In this document: positions 10,501 to 22,300 of the stretch, piece by piece
Layout of the letters: every line of letters begins with the position of its first letter
Position numbering within the stretch: position 1 is the stretch's first letter
Assembly (NCBI GenBank): GCA_007449985.2
Contig: VIIQ02000596.1
Span: forward strand, 186,001 to 250,000
Length of the DNA stretch: 64,000 nt
Direction of reading: 5' to 3'
Origin: Desmodesmus armatus
Lineage: Eukaryota; Chlorophyta; Chlorophyceae; Sphaeropleales; Scenedesmaceae
The notes under the pieces: model-generated
Database searches by the model: none
Told to the model about the DNA's origin: nothing
Seen by the model: the letters and a program-made list of their open reading frames with translations, nothing else
Translations under genes and position numbers: made by a program

Positions 10501-13152
10501 AGAGCGTGCCGGTGGTGCGTCAGCAGTATTGGGCGAGGTTGCATTCTGCTTTGGGTATGTCGCCCTTTGAGATGGTGTTTGGCAGGCAGCCTGTGCCAGT
10601 GCTTCCCATGGGTCAGGTTCTGTTGTCTGCTGTCCGTGCTGGTGTTTCTTTGGCCTCAGATCTCTCTTTAAAGATTTGGAGGATGCTCAGTGCCCGGCTC
10701 CCTTTGAGCATGTCCGGCAGCTGCGTGAGCGCATGCTGGCCGTTGACAAGGCTGTGTTTGATCAGATCCGTGAGCATTTCCGGCAGAATGCTGCCGCGTG
10801 GCCGCTACGCGGTGCTGGGTTGTGTAAGTTGCCAGAGTTGAAGGTGGGTGATTTGGTTTTGGAGGTGCTGTCGGGTCCTGTGGCTGCCTTGGACAAGGCT
10901 GTGCTGGGTCCCTTCAGGGTTGTGGAGCTTCGCGGTAGTGGTGTGGTTGTGCTTGCCACGGGTGACACCCGTTTCAAAAACACCGTGCTGGTCAAGCGCA
11001 ACATCACTAACCTTGCCCGCTACCTAGACAAGTCTTCTGTTCGGGCTGCTTTGGGCATGGCTGGTTGAACCGGGGTTGGCTTGGTTGTGGCGGTAACAAA
11101 TCATGGCACTACATTATGTAGTGCTACATTGCCACACATGGTGCTGGTGTGCTCCTGTGTGTCAGTTGTGTTCAAGTGTCACTCCTGTCACACATCTGCA
11201 GAGCTGCTTGCCTTTAGCCCGCTGCTCTCCCTTGCAGCACCGTTGGGAGTGTTTGTTTTTCTTTTTTGTGTTGTTAGTGTTTTTATTGCGTTTTTATTGC
11301 GTTGTTAGTGTGAGAGTCAGTGCTTTGGCTTGGTTTGTGGTTTGTTACCGTCACATCCGTCTGTGGGTTTAGCTGTCATTGTGCTTAGGGCGTGCACAGC
11401 GGCTCTCCACAACGTGTGGAAAGGCGCCTGCGGTTGTCCCCGGCTGCTGCTGAGCTGCGAAGTGCAACTGTCCCTGACACCAGCAAGACACCCCTGTTCG
11501 TGCTGAGACGCATTGAGGAAGCTGCTCAGGTGACAGGCATGTCCCATGTTTTGGGACATGCTATGGTATGTGCCATATGCACGCTGCATGCTGGCCTGGG
11601 CGTTGACTGAAGGCAGCAGGGCAGGGGGAGCTGAGTTGTTGCGTGTCATCGTCACGCTGTTGGAGCCAAAGGCGTCGTGCGGCACCATGCCAGCACATCC
11701 AACGGGCCCTGCAGGTCCCCTGAGCAGTAATGCAAGTTGAGGTGTACCGCCTTTGCTCCATCAAGCTGCCTGCAGTCCACTTCAACACATCAGAAGCTTT
11801 CACTTCGTTTCATGCTTGTAGCTCAGCAGCTGAAACTCAACTTGTCTACACCCTGACAACTAGGTGTTGGGGACTGGCAGCAAAACGGTTGCGATGAGGG
11901 TTGCCCCGGGGAAGGGGGGGCGAGTGCGCCATTGCCAAATAATGCTTCAATCCTATTAAAAATGTATATGCAAGTCGCAAGTCGTTGTGTGTTCGCTGCT
12001 TGCTTGTCTGTATCGACTTCCCGCGCTTTCATCGATTGCGTTGCAAGCCGTCTGACGCAGCTCCATCCAGTCCAAATACTACTTCTGCATTCAAATGCAG
12101 CTCTCAAAGTGAAAGATGCGACTGGAGGTGCTTCAGTTCCAATTCTCATCCCAACCTCCAGCCATGGCCAGCAACCACTCTAGTGCCTGTCCTTCTTTCC
12201 ACATCCCAGGGTGCAGAGGGCAGGAAACACCGCTCAATGCACGCTAGAGTGGACCTGGAGCACTCTCATTCAAGGTGAGCAATGTGTTCTTCGAGCAGCA
12301 CAGCCCCAGTCCCAAATGCTGTGTGGGAGCAACTGAACAGCCCAGCAGTGCAGGTGAGCAGCAGCTGCTGCAGAAGCTTTGAGCCGGAGGGACGTTTGAG
12401 TTACATGACAATCCAACCTTCTAGAACATATCTTGCTACAGCAACGGGTGTGCAGTTTTACAGACACATGGTGCACATGTGCTTCAGGGCATGCTATGTA
12501 CCACATCGTTGCATGTGTACATGTGGACACACGCAACACTAGTACTGCCAAAACTACTCTAGGTCCCGTGCTTGCTGTCACAGGCAAGTGCGGGTGCCTC
12601 AGCAGGTCCGTTGGCTCTGACAATACCCCGCTGCTGCAGCCGCCATGCCTGCTGCAACATGCTTGTAGTGTGCCGTATTCGTCTTTGTGGCAGCACGGCG
12701 GTGCTGGGATTGTGTTGGTTGTGTTTTAGAGCAAGGACGCTGCTGATGGCGGGGCTGGAAGGTTTGACAGGTTGGTTGAGGGTGTGAGAAAGGCGCGTCG
12801 CGTGCTAAAACAGGTGGTGTTGCATCTCCTGCGCAGGAAGCGTCTGGTGTGCAGTATGTGTTCTCAAGCCGGGTGGGGTGTCACAGTCTCAGTGAAAAGG
12901 GAAAAAGTACACAGGGTGTGTTGGGGGCAGGGGGTCGAGCACTGCGAAGGGCGCGTCAGAGGCAGGGGGGGGAGGTTGCAATGCGCCAGCAGTTAGAGCT
13001 TGCAAGCCTTGCATGCTTGTGGCTCTCAGCCATCCAACGGCTGACAGTCTTGTGCAACCACTCACATGCATGCTGTGGTGTGCACTGCTGTGCTGTGCAG
13101 ACTGTGTGCCATCTTTCAGAGGCCCAGCCAGCAGAAGCTTGGCTCTCGCTGA
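7526..13152 (+). CDS. Unrecognised host gene interrupted by retrotransposon
   Basis: Product not recognised. Four exon-like segments keep a consistent phase: 7526-7740 (from an AG acceptor, ending at GTGAGC), 11389-11529, 12730-12813 and 12837-12872, with a possible last exon from about 13120 ending at TGA 13150-13152. Apart from the first, each joins in phase 0. The peptides are basic and have normal composition (SRLVPRSISDRSSGAHLAIP; ERRLRLSPAAAELRSATV; GGAGRFDRLVEGVRKARRVL). The intron 7741-11388 contains the gypsy remnant, and only 33 bases lie between the LTR end and the next acceptor, as expected for an element inserted in an existing intron. The 5' end and any exons between 11530 and 12729 are unknown. 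The exons could also be coincidental. Confidence 0.35.
7851..11355 (+). mobile_element. Decayed Ty3/gypsy retrotransposon with PHD finger
   Basis: Pol order is RT, RNase H, PHD finger, integrase (gypsy type). Reverse transcriptase 7.9-8.7 kb shows PSSSPWMSPIVIVPKPSGGW and LPDPYPLPTVDEM, but the catalytic box reads YIED instead of YxDD. RNase H follows to about 9.35 kb (DFILTTDWS, RTDHAALQWLDSA). At 9478-9612 a C4HC3 PHD finger appears (CAVC, CSGC, H, C, EWLCPGC). Integrase has H-x4-H/CDSC zinc ligands and the D, D, E core (HVDLCGP, TSDNGTEF, NGVVERLVGTF), with its C-terminal part ending at TGA 11066-11068. The reading is broken by frameshifts near 8670, 9137, 10127 and 10665 and by a TAG at 10350-10352. 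No gag, protease or 5' LTR is visible, so this is a dead, 5'-truncated copy. Confidence 0.9.
11086..11355 (+). repeat. Probable 3' LTR of the gypsy element
   Basis: The segment begins TGTGGCGGTAACAAA and ends TTTGTTACCGTCACA; these ends are inverted repeats matching at 14 of 15 positions and give the canonical TG...CA termini. It starts 18 bases after the integrase stop codon. An internal perfect 8-bp inverted repeat (GCACTACA/TGTAGTGC) sits at about 11106-11124. No partner copy exists elsewhere in the window. Confidence 0.75.
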
Positions 13153-13511
13153 CGACCGTGGCAGCATAGTAGGAGTGTGTAGTGCCTCCACGCGGGCCTC
13201 CGGCCCAGCAGTCCCGCTTTATCTTATATCAGGGGCCCAGCCAGCAGTACCCCAGCATTCACCCAGCACCATGGCAGCCCTCACTGCCGGCCTCCGGCCT
13301 AGCAGCCACCCACTTTACATGACCGTCAGGCTAACTTAATATAAGGCCCTTGAAGGGCCCAGCCCGGCTGAGCAGTACCCCAGCACTCGTTGAGGACCTT
13401 GGCGGCAGACACCAGGGGCCTGCCATCTTTCAAGGCTTGTTGCCTGGTGTTGGCCACACCTGTGTGCTTCTGTGAGGGGTGTCTTTGGTCACACCCTGGC
13501 CACGTGCATTG

Positions 13512-13582
13512 TAGTAAAATCGCAGAGGCTGAAGCTGCCGTGTCTGTCAACGAAAAGAAGTGTTTAGTGATGGCCACGTGCA
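13512..13582 (+). repeat. Dispersed repeat, copy A
   Basis: About 70 bases (core AGAGGCTGAAGCTGCCGTGT, then GTCAACGAAAAGAAG) recur in inverse orientation at about 46488-46556 with a few mismatches. On the minus strand here, and on the plus strand there, both copies read as the peptide FFSLTDTAASAS, so this may be a fragment of a mobile-element protein. Confidence 0.75.
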
Positions 13583-14057
13583 GCGTGATCCCCTGCGGCC
13601 CCCGCCCAACAGCCAGGATGCGCTGCATTTTGGTTGGGTATCTACAGGCCCTGCTACTGGCATTCACGGTTGAACTTATGGGTGATCTCATTCGCCTTCA
13701 TATCTGACAGACTGGGCACTGCACTGATTGGGCCTAGGGCACCCTCATGAGCCTCTTTGTAGCACTCGTCTGCTTCGCTGCCAACCACACGGTGCGTGGT
13801 AGCTGCCATATTCATTTGTAAGAGCGGAGGATGTCTTTGTGGGCCTTGTTGCAGGTCCTCACGCGGCATGTACGTCCTTTTGGCCCACCCACCGCATTAC
13901 ATTTGCAGTGTACTGCCCTGCGGCAGAACACACAACTGCAGCTCATGTGTTCAACACAGTCAGCAACTGGCACTGGCCTTTGAGGGCAGCTTGTGGTGGA
14001 GTTGCCAGAGGCCCATGTTCGTGGCCCATGATGGCAGCAGTGCCTGAAGCCCACGCC

Positions 14058-14139
14058 AGCCTGGCAGCTCAAAGGGCGCAGAGCACCTTGGCACAGCCAA
14101 TGCCAGGGTGGTGGTGGGTTCAAATCCCACCCCAGGCTA
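14058..14139 (+). pseudogene. tRNA-like sequence, probably degenerate
   Basis: A seven-pair acceptor stem (AGCCTGG/CCAGGCT), a D stem (GCTC/GAGC) around a GG-containing loop, a possible anticodon stem (CTTGG/CCAGG) and a good T arm (GTGGG TTCAAAT CCCAC) can be drawn. However, the anticodon loop would be 11 bases without T33, position 8 is C, and one extra base lies before the acceptor 3' strand. No anticodon can be assigned. It could also be the head of a tRNA-derived SINE. Confidence 0.4.
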
Positions 14140-15372
14140 TGACACACACCCTGTACTTTTCTGTCTCCAGAAATGCAGTCAGGAACAACTTGCAACGGTA
14201 CATTGCAGCACCAACACCCTCACCAACTATGCAAGATGCATGCATTGCCTCAACCATGTACAGGCAGCACGCTGCAAGGACATAAGAAACACCTTGGAGC
14301 CCAACAGCAGCAAACAGCTGTGGCACAAACAGCTGTCTCAGCTGACTGACTCTCTACTGATGGCACAAACTGCAGCTCTGCACTCTGCTGGTGCAGAGCT
14401 GCACTCTGCACTCTGCACCCTGCAACATAGATCCAACATCACCAACAACAAGCGCTGCCTCTGCAGCTGCCAACAGCAGGCACTGCAACAGCCTGACACT
14501 GCCTTGGTAAACCACCAGCAGCTGCTTTACGCATGCCAGCTGTATGGCAGCAGCAACGGTACGCTTCCGATGCTACCGCAACATTGGTGCACTCCCACTG
14601 GCTTCTGTGGCAAATGGGCTGCCCTCACTTCGACCCCAAGTGTTCTGGGAGTGCCTGGCAAGATGCCGGCAGGAAGGCATGTCCGCAAAAGGCTTGGTGT
14701 TCACCCGTATATATGTCAGGTGCTGCTCAAACAAGAAAGATGATGAAGTCAAGGGCTGTTCAGGCCAAGTGCTTCTTGAAAAAGGCCACTAGCCGGTCAA
14801 AAGCCAGCTTGGGCTCGTCACTGGGAGGGTCAGCCTGGCCAACCTCTGCACAGCAAAAGCAACACCAGAAGGGGAGTAAGGTCATATACAGACTGTGTGC
14901 AAACACGCTTGTGTGCGGTTGGTATGTTGAATTGATTCCCCATGAGGCTCGTGGACTGCCTTGGGTGTTCAGGCACGGCCTGAACCATGTGACAGAAAAA
15001 GCAGAAAAAAAACATACATACATTATCCCAGCCAACAGCAGGACACCCCCTCAGCCGCAGTGCCAGCTAGCCTGTGCCCCACCGACAGAGAAATTTTGGC
15101 CTGAGTGCCTTTGGCTCTCTTGTGCAACACAGAACTGCAACCCACGCCAGCACACCCTTCACCCCCCCCCTCCCTCAGGGAGGGGCTCTCCACTGGCTCG
15201 CAACAGCAGCCCTTGCCAGCCCAAAGCGCTAGCAGAACACTGATAGGTAGGTTGTTGTGCCCACAGATGCACTCAAACTGCATGGCCAGTAGGTGCTGCT
15301 CCTTCCTTAATACTGCGACTGTAACTGGCCAACTACTGCAACTGTAACTATAACTGTAGGTATAACTTATCG

Positions 15373-17352
15373 TCACTTCATCAATGGCTCACCTTTGATC
15401 TTGTCCCGCCCCCCCGCTGTGAGTGCGTTCATGAAGGCATGGCCGCAGTGCTCATACAGGAACAGCTCCACAGGGGCACCAGCAGCCTGCATCTTCTCCA
15501 CCACTGCCTTGATGGACTGCATGCAGGGGGGCAGCACACTTGCATGTTCATAGTATGCTAGCCACACAAGTGATCCATGTGCTAACACACCCCCATGTTT
15601 GTATGCGCGGCACGCATCTGGGTACGTCAAGTCTAGTGCTGAGGATGGGTCAGTACCTGTACTTTGTACTATACCGTACTGCACTGTTCTGTACTAAATT
15701 ACTGTACTGTACAGTACTAAAGTACTGTACTATACTGTACTAAAGTACTGTAGAGTACTGTACGGTGATCATGGTGTTGATGGTATCTTTCCTAACCCAC
15801 CTCAGGGTCGCTGAACCCCTTCATGGTGTCCAGCTGGCCAAAGTGCGCCTGCACCGGGACCTTGATAGCAGCAGGCTGCAGGGTGGGGTGTCACACAGCA
15901 TTTGACAGAAGAATTAGCAACGTCGGCAGCAGCAGGGATGGTGGAGTCAGCATGCAAGGGGCAGGATAGCAAGCCTGGCCACACCGCAGATGCAGCAGCC
16001 CCACAGGAAGCCACCAATCCTGATTGCTTCACAGGCAGCAGTGCGTAATCAGCCAGAGAGCACACTGTGTCTGCACAGAGCAACCCCACCATCCAAAGCC
16101 TCAGCACATATCAAGCCACAAGGGACCAGGCCACCAAGAACGGCAGCAGGTGAACACTCACGTCACAGATGGCTGGGTCTGGGATGCCATAGAAGGGTGC
16201 GGCCGCATTCACACCGGCGTGCTGTGCAGCTGCAAAGGTGAGGGCCCCGCCCATGCAGAAGCCCACCACCCCGACCTTGCTGGCTCCGCTGCTTTTGAGG
16301 TATGACACAGCCTCCCCAAGCTCCTTGACTGCTGCTGGGAAGTCAAGGTTAGTCATCAGCTGCATGCAGGAAGGCGCAAGGCGGCGAGCAAGTTGAGGCT
16401 ACTGCTGCTACCAACCACTGCTAAGCACTGATCAAGGTTGGTGGCGACCATGGACTCCAGACTGTCTGCAGATGAACAAACCGGGCAGTGAACTCCTTGC
16501 CGTTTCCTCAAGGCCATGAGAATGCCACCAAGGATGTACTGTCAGCCCCCTGGCTCCAGCGTACTTGTAACCCAAGGGAAATATGCCTCTAGGGAAAGTG
16601 GGGTTGGGATTGGGTGAGGGCATCGCAAAATCGTGAAGGTTTGATGGGTGCAGGCCTGACAAGTAGTAGCTCAGCCTACAAATCTCACATGGTGTGCCTC
16701 CTCCTCAATTCAAGAGTCTCTGAGGTTGCACAACACACTTGTACTTCCACGCAATCATTTTAGTACAGTGGACAGAATGAGCTCAGTCATAACCCACAGA
16801 ACAGGGTCCTCACATGGTGTGCCTCCTCCTTATCCACGCCTATCTTGCCCTTGTACAGGTCAGGGATCAGCACACGGTAGCCCGTGGCATCCTTCAGCAG
16901 GGTTGCATGCTCCTTGATAATGTCATTCACTCCTGCCGGAGGAGGGTGGGGAGAGACAAGCAGCAGGGCAAATGGCAGAGTGCTGGCCAGCGTGTCTCTC
17001 TATGTAGACACAGGGGGAGCATCCAGCCAATGCATCAACCACCCAAGGATGTGACATTCCGAAGTGTGTGTGTGTGCGGGGGGGGGGGGGGGGGCAAACA
17101 TGGCGGTGTTCTTGGCAAGAACACGTACGTCACTTCTTGTTCTAGCGGTGGGAAGCAGGACAGCAGGGTGTCAAAATGACGCGAGTTGGGCACCTGCTTG
17201 AGCGCTGTGCTGTAGATAGGGTGCGGGAATGAGTCTCGGCGCACGCCCGGTCGTTGCTTACCCCACCACTCCTGTAGCACGATGACGGCAGGTCCTGCTT
17301 TGGGGCCTCCCTCGTAGCCAGGTAGATCGGTTCCAAAGGTGATCTTCTCCAT
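15373..17352 (-). CDS. Dienelactone hydrolase family protein
   Basis: An alpha/beta-hydrolase of the dienelactone hydrolase family, cytosolic enzymes that cleave lactone or ester bonds; the natural substrate cannot be read from sequence. Exons on the minus strand: 17352-17262 (ATG), 16932-16814, 16359-16162, 15875-15801, 15516-15373 (stop). All phases close and give 208 residues, slightly shorter than the usual 230-250. The family triad is visible: nucleophile Cys in GFCMGG (about residue 104), Asp in FGQLDTM (about 152), His in YEHCGHAFMN (about 187). The N-terminus has LPGYEGGPKAGPAVIVLQEW followed by GVNDIIKEHA, as in the family. No targeting peptide is seen if the Met at 17352 is the start, though an upstream exon cannot be excluded. 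Head-to-head with tRNase Z. Confidence 0.9.
15653..15765. repeat. GTACT-rich palindromic satellite in DLH intron
   Basis: A run of GTACT/AGTAC motifs, many self-complementary (for example TACTGTACAGTA), lies in the intron between exons 15801-15875 and 15373-15516 of the hydrolase gene. Spacing is irregular. It can fold into several alternative hairpins and would be unstable in cloning or replication. Confidence 0.85.
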
Positions 17353-18076
17353 TGCAGCACGTGGGGTGTGAAGACCTGGGCAGCACATGTGATTGTTTGC
17401 AGAGCAGCAAGATGTATTTGCCGCCATACAGCAAGTGACATTATGATGTTTAGCCACAGCAGTGCTACTGAGCGCGCTCCCAGCACGCCATGATGTTGTG
17501 AGATGTGACTGGATGCACGTGCTGGGGTAAGCAGCTGGTGGCGTTGTACACTCACCACGCCTTTGCGCGTGAAAAGCATGGGAAAGTGTGTTGTGTGGCC
17601 TGAGCACAGGCAGTGCTGCTGCTGCACTCCTAGCCAACCCGTGCCGCTGAAGGTACATTACAGCAGCTTTCATACTGTGTGCAGCTCACTAATCGCCCGT
17701 GAGAGCCAGAACTCACCAAGAGTGATCTACAGATCAAGGTGCTGGGTGAGGGGTGTCGTTTGGCCTGAGTTCCCAATTTGAAAGTATTTCTCGATGATAC
17801 AGTTAACATGGTGGTGTTTTGCAGCTTATGATCGCAACTGTGACCGTTGCGCGACAATACGTAACACTTACCTGTCACCTGTGGCTGGCTATAAGCAGCC
17901 TCAGCTCACAATCGCTTTCAACAAGCCTTCCAATCGTTATGCCAGCACCTCTTTGTCCTACAACAGCAAGACAGAATGGATCGTGCCACTGGATGCTAAA
18001 CATTGCGCGTAGGTCCTACGTGCCTTGCTGGTCTGTGTGTCGCTCTCGTGTACTCGTGAGAAGCACTATCTCAACC
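17353..18076. promoter_or_regulatory. Divergent intergenic region, DLH (-) / tRNase Z (+)
   Basis: About 720 bases separate the two start codons, so the promoters and 5' UTRs of both genes must lie here. I found no unambiguous TATA box or repeated operator. The call rests on gene arrangement alone. Confidence 0.5.
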
Positions 18077-19311
18077 ATGGCGCCCAAGGAGAAGAGGGCT
18101 GGGCAGCCACGCTCAGTGCATTTCTCCAGTCACATCAGGGTGAGCAGCACTGCTGCTGCAGCCGTTTGGCAGCAGTGGCTGACAGCTGCGATTGTGTGCC
18201 CACCTGAACGTTTGCACAGTAACTCATTATGTCACTGTACAGATCCTGAACGTGGACAATGCTACAGCGGCACCCTCTGTGCTGCTGTTCTTTGACAAGG
18301 ACCGCTATCTGTTCAATGCTGGCGAAGGCATCCAGCGGCACTTCATTGAACACAAGCAGAGGCTCAAAAAGGTACGAAGCCTTCCATCACACGCAACTGT
18401 CTGCACACCACGCAGCTGCTAGCAACAGCAGAGGCAGGGTGTTTGTGAAGGGAGGGGGGGGGGGGGTGACTAGGGGGTGGCTTGCAAAGCATGTGTGAAG
18501 AGGGGCTGCGCACAGCAGCAGGCAGCTGCCGCCGACGCCATGCAGGCAGGTGCCCCCACCCCACCCCATCCATGTGCGGTACACAAAGTGCATACCGTGG
18601 ACACCCAGCAGCAGGTGCAGACCTGCATTGGGTTTTGCAGTGCGCCTTGTGTTTGGTGCCCCTGGGTGTCTCAAAGCCTTGTACTCAGCAGCCCCGCTGG
18701 CACACACACAAGTATGCTGTGTGTGCGCAGGTGACCCATGTGCTGGCGACCCGTGTGCACACAGACACACTGGCCGGCCTGCCAGGCATGCTGCTGTCTC
18801 AAGTGGAGCCAGGCCAGGAGTATGGCAAGCACGGAGGTGCTTCGGTCACAGCTGCTGTCACTGGTAAGGAGCAGCAACAGCAGCAGCAGAAGATGGGGTC
18901 AGCGGGGCATGTGCAGCAATGCATTTTGTGTGAGATTTGGCTCATGGGGCGTGTGTTGACAGGTTGCTCCATGCAGCAAAGTACCTCTCTAGCAACCTCT
19001 TGCTCGCGCAGCAGCAGCAGACCAAGATGCAGGAGTCTTTTTGGGCATATATATTTACCTTCCTTCCTGCAGCTGGCAGTCTGGAATGAATGTGCACACT
19101 CAATGTTGTTGTTGTTGTGCCGTGCGGCTGCTGCTGTGCCGTCTACAGGCCCCGCTGGTTTGCAGCAGTACGTGGATGCATTCCGGCAGTACGCCTCAGC
19201 ATTCGTACTCAATGTCACTGAGCTGGGTGAGTTGCAACACTGATACACCACGCTGCCAAGTATATCGAGGATTTCCTCTTGATTGGCACCAGTATATGCA
19301 TTTTACCTTGT

Positions 19312-19364
<53 letters not shown>

Positions 19365-22300
19365 GCATCGCAGAGGATAGCTGCATCTGACTTGTGCGAA
19401 GGCTGTTACAGAACGGCTGCATGCATGCGTCAGGGGTACAGGCTGTTATGTCATGAAGCTCTGCCTGACATCAGGCTGGTCAGTGCACCAATCGTCACTG
19501 CCACTGTTACATGGGATGGCAGGCTTAGTCAGTGTGCATGTGTTTTGCAGCTGATACAGCCCTTTCCAGACTTTCAGCAAGGTGATGATGCACAACAGTG
19601 CCCTTGCTCTTCTGCAGTGCAGCAGCAGTGCATGCGACGTTCTGTGTCTCTGTTTGTGTTGCAGGCAAGGGGAAGGATGGCAAGATCGCCTCTGAGGGCC
19701 GTGTTACAATCACACCCCTGCTGATCACACCCGCACCCAGCAGCAGCACCACCAAGCCACAGCCAACAGCAGCAGCAAACGGGGCAGATGCAGCAGCAGC
19801 CGAGGCAGATGGCGCAGCAGAACCAGCTGCAAAGAAGCCGCGGCATGACACACCAGCACAGCCAGATGCAGCAGCAGCAGCAGGAGCAGCTGGCAGCAGC
19901 GGCGCTCGTGGCATGGCTAGTGTCAACAGCTCTGCTGGTGCCCAGCAGCCAGTGGCATGTTATGTGTGTCAGCTGGCCACCATCACTGGCAAGTTTGACC
20001 CTCAGAAGGCAGCACAGCTGGGAGTGGCCCGGGGGCCGGTGAGTGGTAGTTTGTTGCAGCTGCTCAGCACAGGCTGTGCAGCATAGCATGCTGTGCCCTG
20101 GGCCCAGTGGCTCTCTGTGGACGTAAATGCGATGCATGTGCTTCTGGGGCACAGCTCAGAGGAGCTGTATACAGCATGTGGTGACCTGCAGCAGCAGCAG
20201 CAGCAGCATTCACTGTTAATGGAGGCTCAGCACTGCTACCAACAACGCACATGCGCCCCCGAGGTTGTAAATTTCACCCGCCGCCACCCCATGTGCCCTC
20301 TTGCAGGCCCTTATGACGCTGCTCTTCTCACTTGCTCTCCACTCACCGCTACTGTCTGCCTGCAACACCCCCACCCGCCCCGATCGTCTGTCCTGCAGCT
20401 GTTTGGCGAGCTGCAGCGCGGCAAGTCTGTTACAGCAATCAACGGCCGCACTGTGCACCCTCACGAGGTCATGGCGTCTCCCACCATGCCAGGGCCCTGC
20501 CTGATCATTGTCGACTGCCCCAGCTTAGACTACCTACCAGCACTACAGTCAAACCCAACACTGCTGCAGCTGCAGCAAGAGTCAGCACAGCAGCAGCTGC
20601 CAGAGCCCCAGCAGCAGGGAGATGGCGCTGCAGGAGCAGCAGCAGCAGCAGGGGATGCAGCAGGGGATGCAGCAGCGGCTGCAGGGGCCAGCACAAATGG
20701 CAGCGGCAGCGGTGGGGATGCAGGAGAAGCGCAGCCGCGCAAGCGCTTTGTGCTGGTGCATATGGGCCCAGGAGAGGTTAGCAGGAGTCCAGAGTATGCC
20801 GCATGGTGTGCCGGCTTTGGTCCTGCTGCTGACCAGCTGTTTGCGAGCAGTGATTCGCAGCGCTGCACCACAACGCGCAGGGCAGCACAGCTGCAGGCGC
20901 AGCTGAGTGTGATCGAGCCTGATGTGTTTCCCCTGCAGGGGTTTGCAGCCCTCAAGCAGCAGCAGGAGGAGGTCTCAGGTCGCCAGCAGGGCGCTGCTGC
21001 AGCAAGCAGTGCTGCAGGCGCAAGTGCAGGCAGTCAGGGTGTGTCCATGGATGCTGCAGATGGTGTTGCGTTCAGGCTGACGCCAGCACGCATGCAGGGC
21101 CTGTGCATGGTGGCAGCGCTGACACAGCCACCCGACTTGGAAGCAGTTCAGGTAAGCACTGATCGCAAGGTTGTTACTGGCAATGGTTTATGTTGCTACA
21201 GCAGCAGCAGCGCTAGGTAGATGAACTTTGGCCACAAGGCTGTTTTGCTCAAATGTAACATAAGGTGCAGTGTCACCCTTGTAGTGAGAGTGAGATTGGA
21301 AGGGGCAAGGTTGCGTCCGTGCATCTTGTGTGATGTCATGGCGCCATGTTCCCCTGCAGCAGGCAGCCTTAGCTGAGAGGCTTGCGGGGGGACTATTGCT
21401 GGGGATGGATGGAGAAAGCACCTAAAATACTGATTACTGGCCGTACACAGACATCACTGTGGGCAGTATGAGCTGGGTGCGACAGTAAACCTTTGCAGGC
21501 CTATGCAGGCAGTGTGTTGCCCGTACACACTGCTCGCGCGTTTGTGCAGGGACATGCTCTTTGTGCAGTGACAATTATGTATATCGGGCCTTGCTAAGTG
21601 TAGTTGGGCAACAGGAGTCACGCAGATGTGCACTGTAGCCACTGGGCTTTGAGGCTGTACCCGTGCCTGCAGGCTCTCTGTGGGCTCACCTGTATCTGAG
21701 CTGTTTGGCCAAGTCACTGCAGTGCTTGTGCCTTTTTGAAAGGACCTAGCGTGCAGCAACGTATGTGTCCTACTATAGTACTTGCTCAGCAGGCTCAATG
21801 GTGTGCTGACACGTGTCATGCTTGTGCATGCCTGCAGGCCGAGGTGCGCAGCCAACACCCTCAGGTGATGCAGCTGCTGCAGCAGTACGCAGCAGCCAAG
21901 CAGGCAGTGCTCCAGCAACAGCAGCAGCAACCTGACCCACAGTTGCATGGCATCACACGGCAGACGTGTGCTCTCACACCGCTGGGGACGTGCTCTGCGT
22001 GCCCCAGCAACCACCGCAACGTGTCCAGCTACTACCTTGACCTCTTTGACAAGGGAGGGCTGCTGATGGATTGCGGTGAGCTTGTGGGGGTGCTGGTGGC
22101 CTGGGGTTGGCAGGGTCCTGGCTGGAGTGGGGTTAGTGGGGAGTGGGGTTAGTGGGTTTAGGTACCCTTGAACCATGCAACAGCGGTCAGGCCTTGTGCA
22201 GCACTGAGTATGCTTTGTGGTGGTTATAGTTCCTAGTTCCAGAGCCTCACATCACCACAGTTCCAGAGTATGACAGCAGCAGCTCTACGCATGTGCTCAA

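Larger units (their letters stand above)
13153..15372. other. Gene-poor stretch
   Basis: I see no convincing gene. It holds GGCCCAGCC-AGCAGTACCCCAGCA-type short duplications (13180-13390), a dispersed repeat (13512-13582), a tRNA-like sequence (14058-14139), and CTGCACTCTGC-rich simple sequence near 14370-14430. Minus-strand peptides around 13.4-13.9 kb (for example GRPLVSAAKVLNECWG) look like decayed coding sequence of unknown origin. Confidence 0.5.

Noticed and set aside
14058..14139. Functional tRNA gene
   Set aside because: No T33, 11-base anticodon loop and an extra base before the acceptor strand; kept only as a tRNA-like pseudogene.
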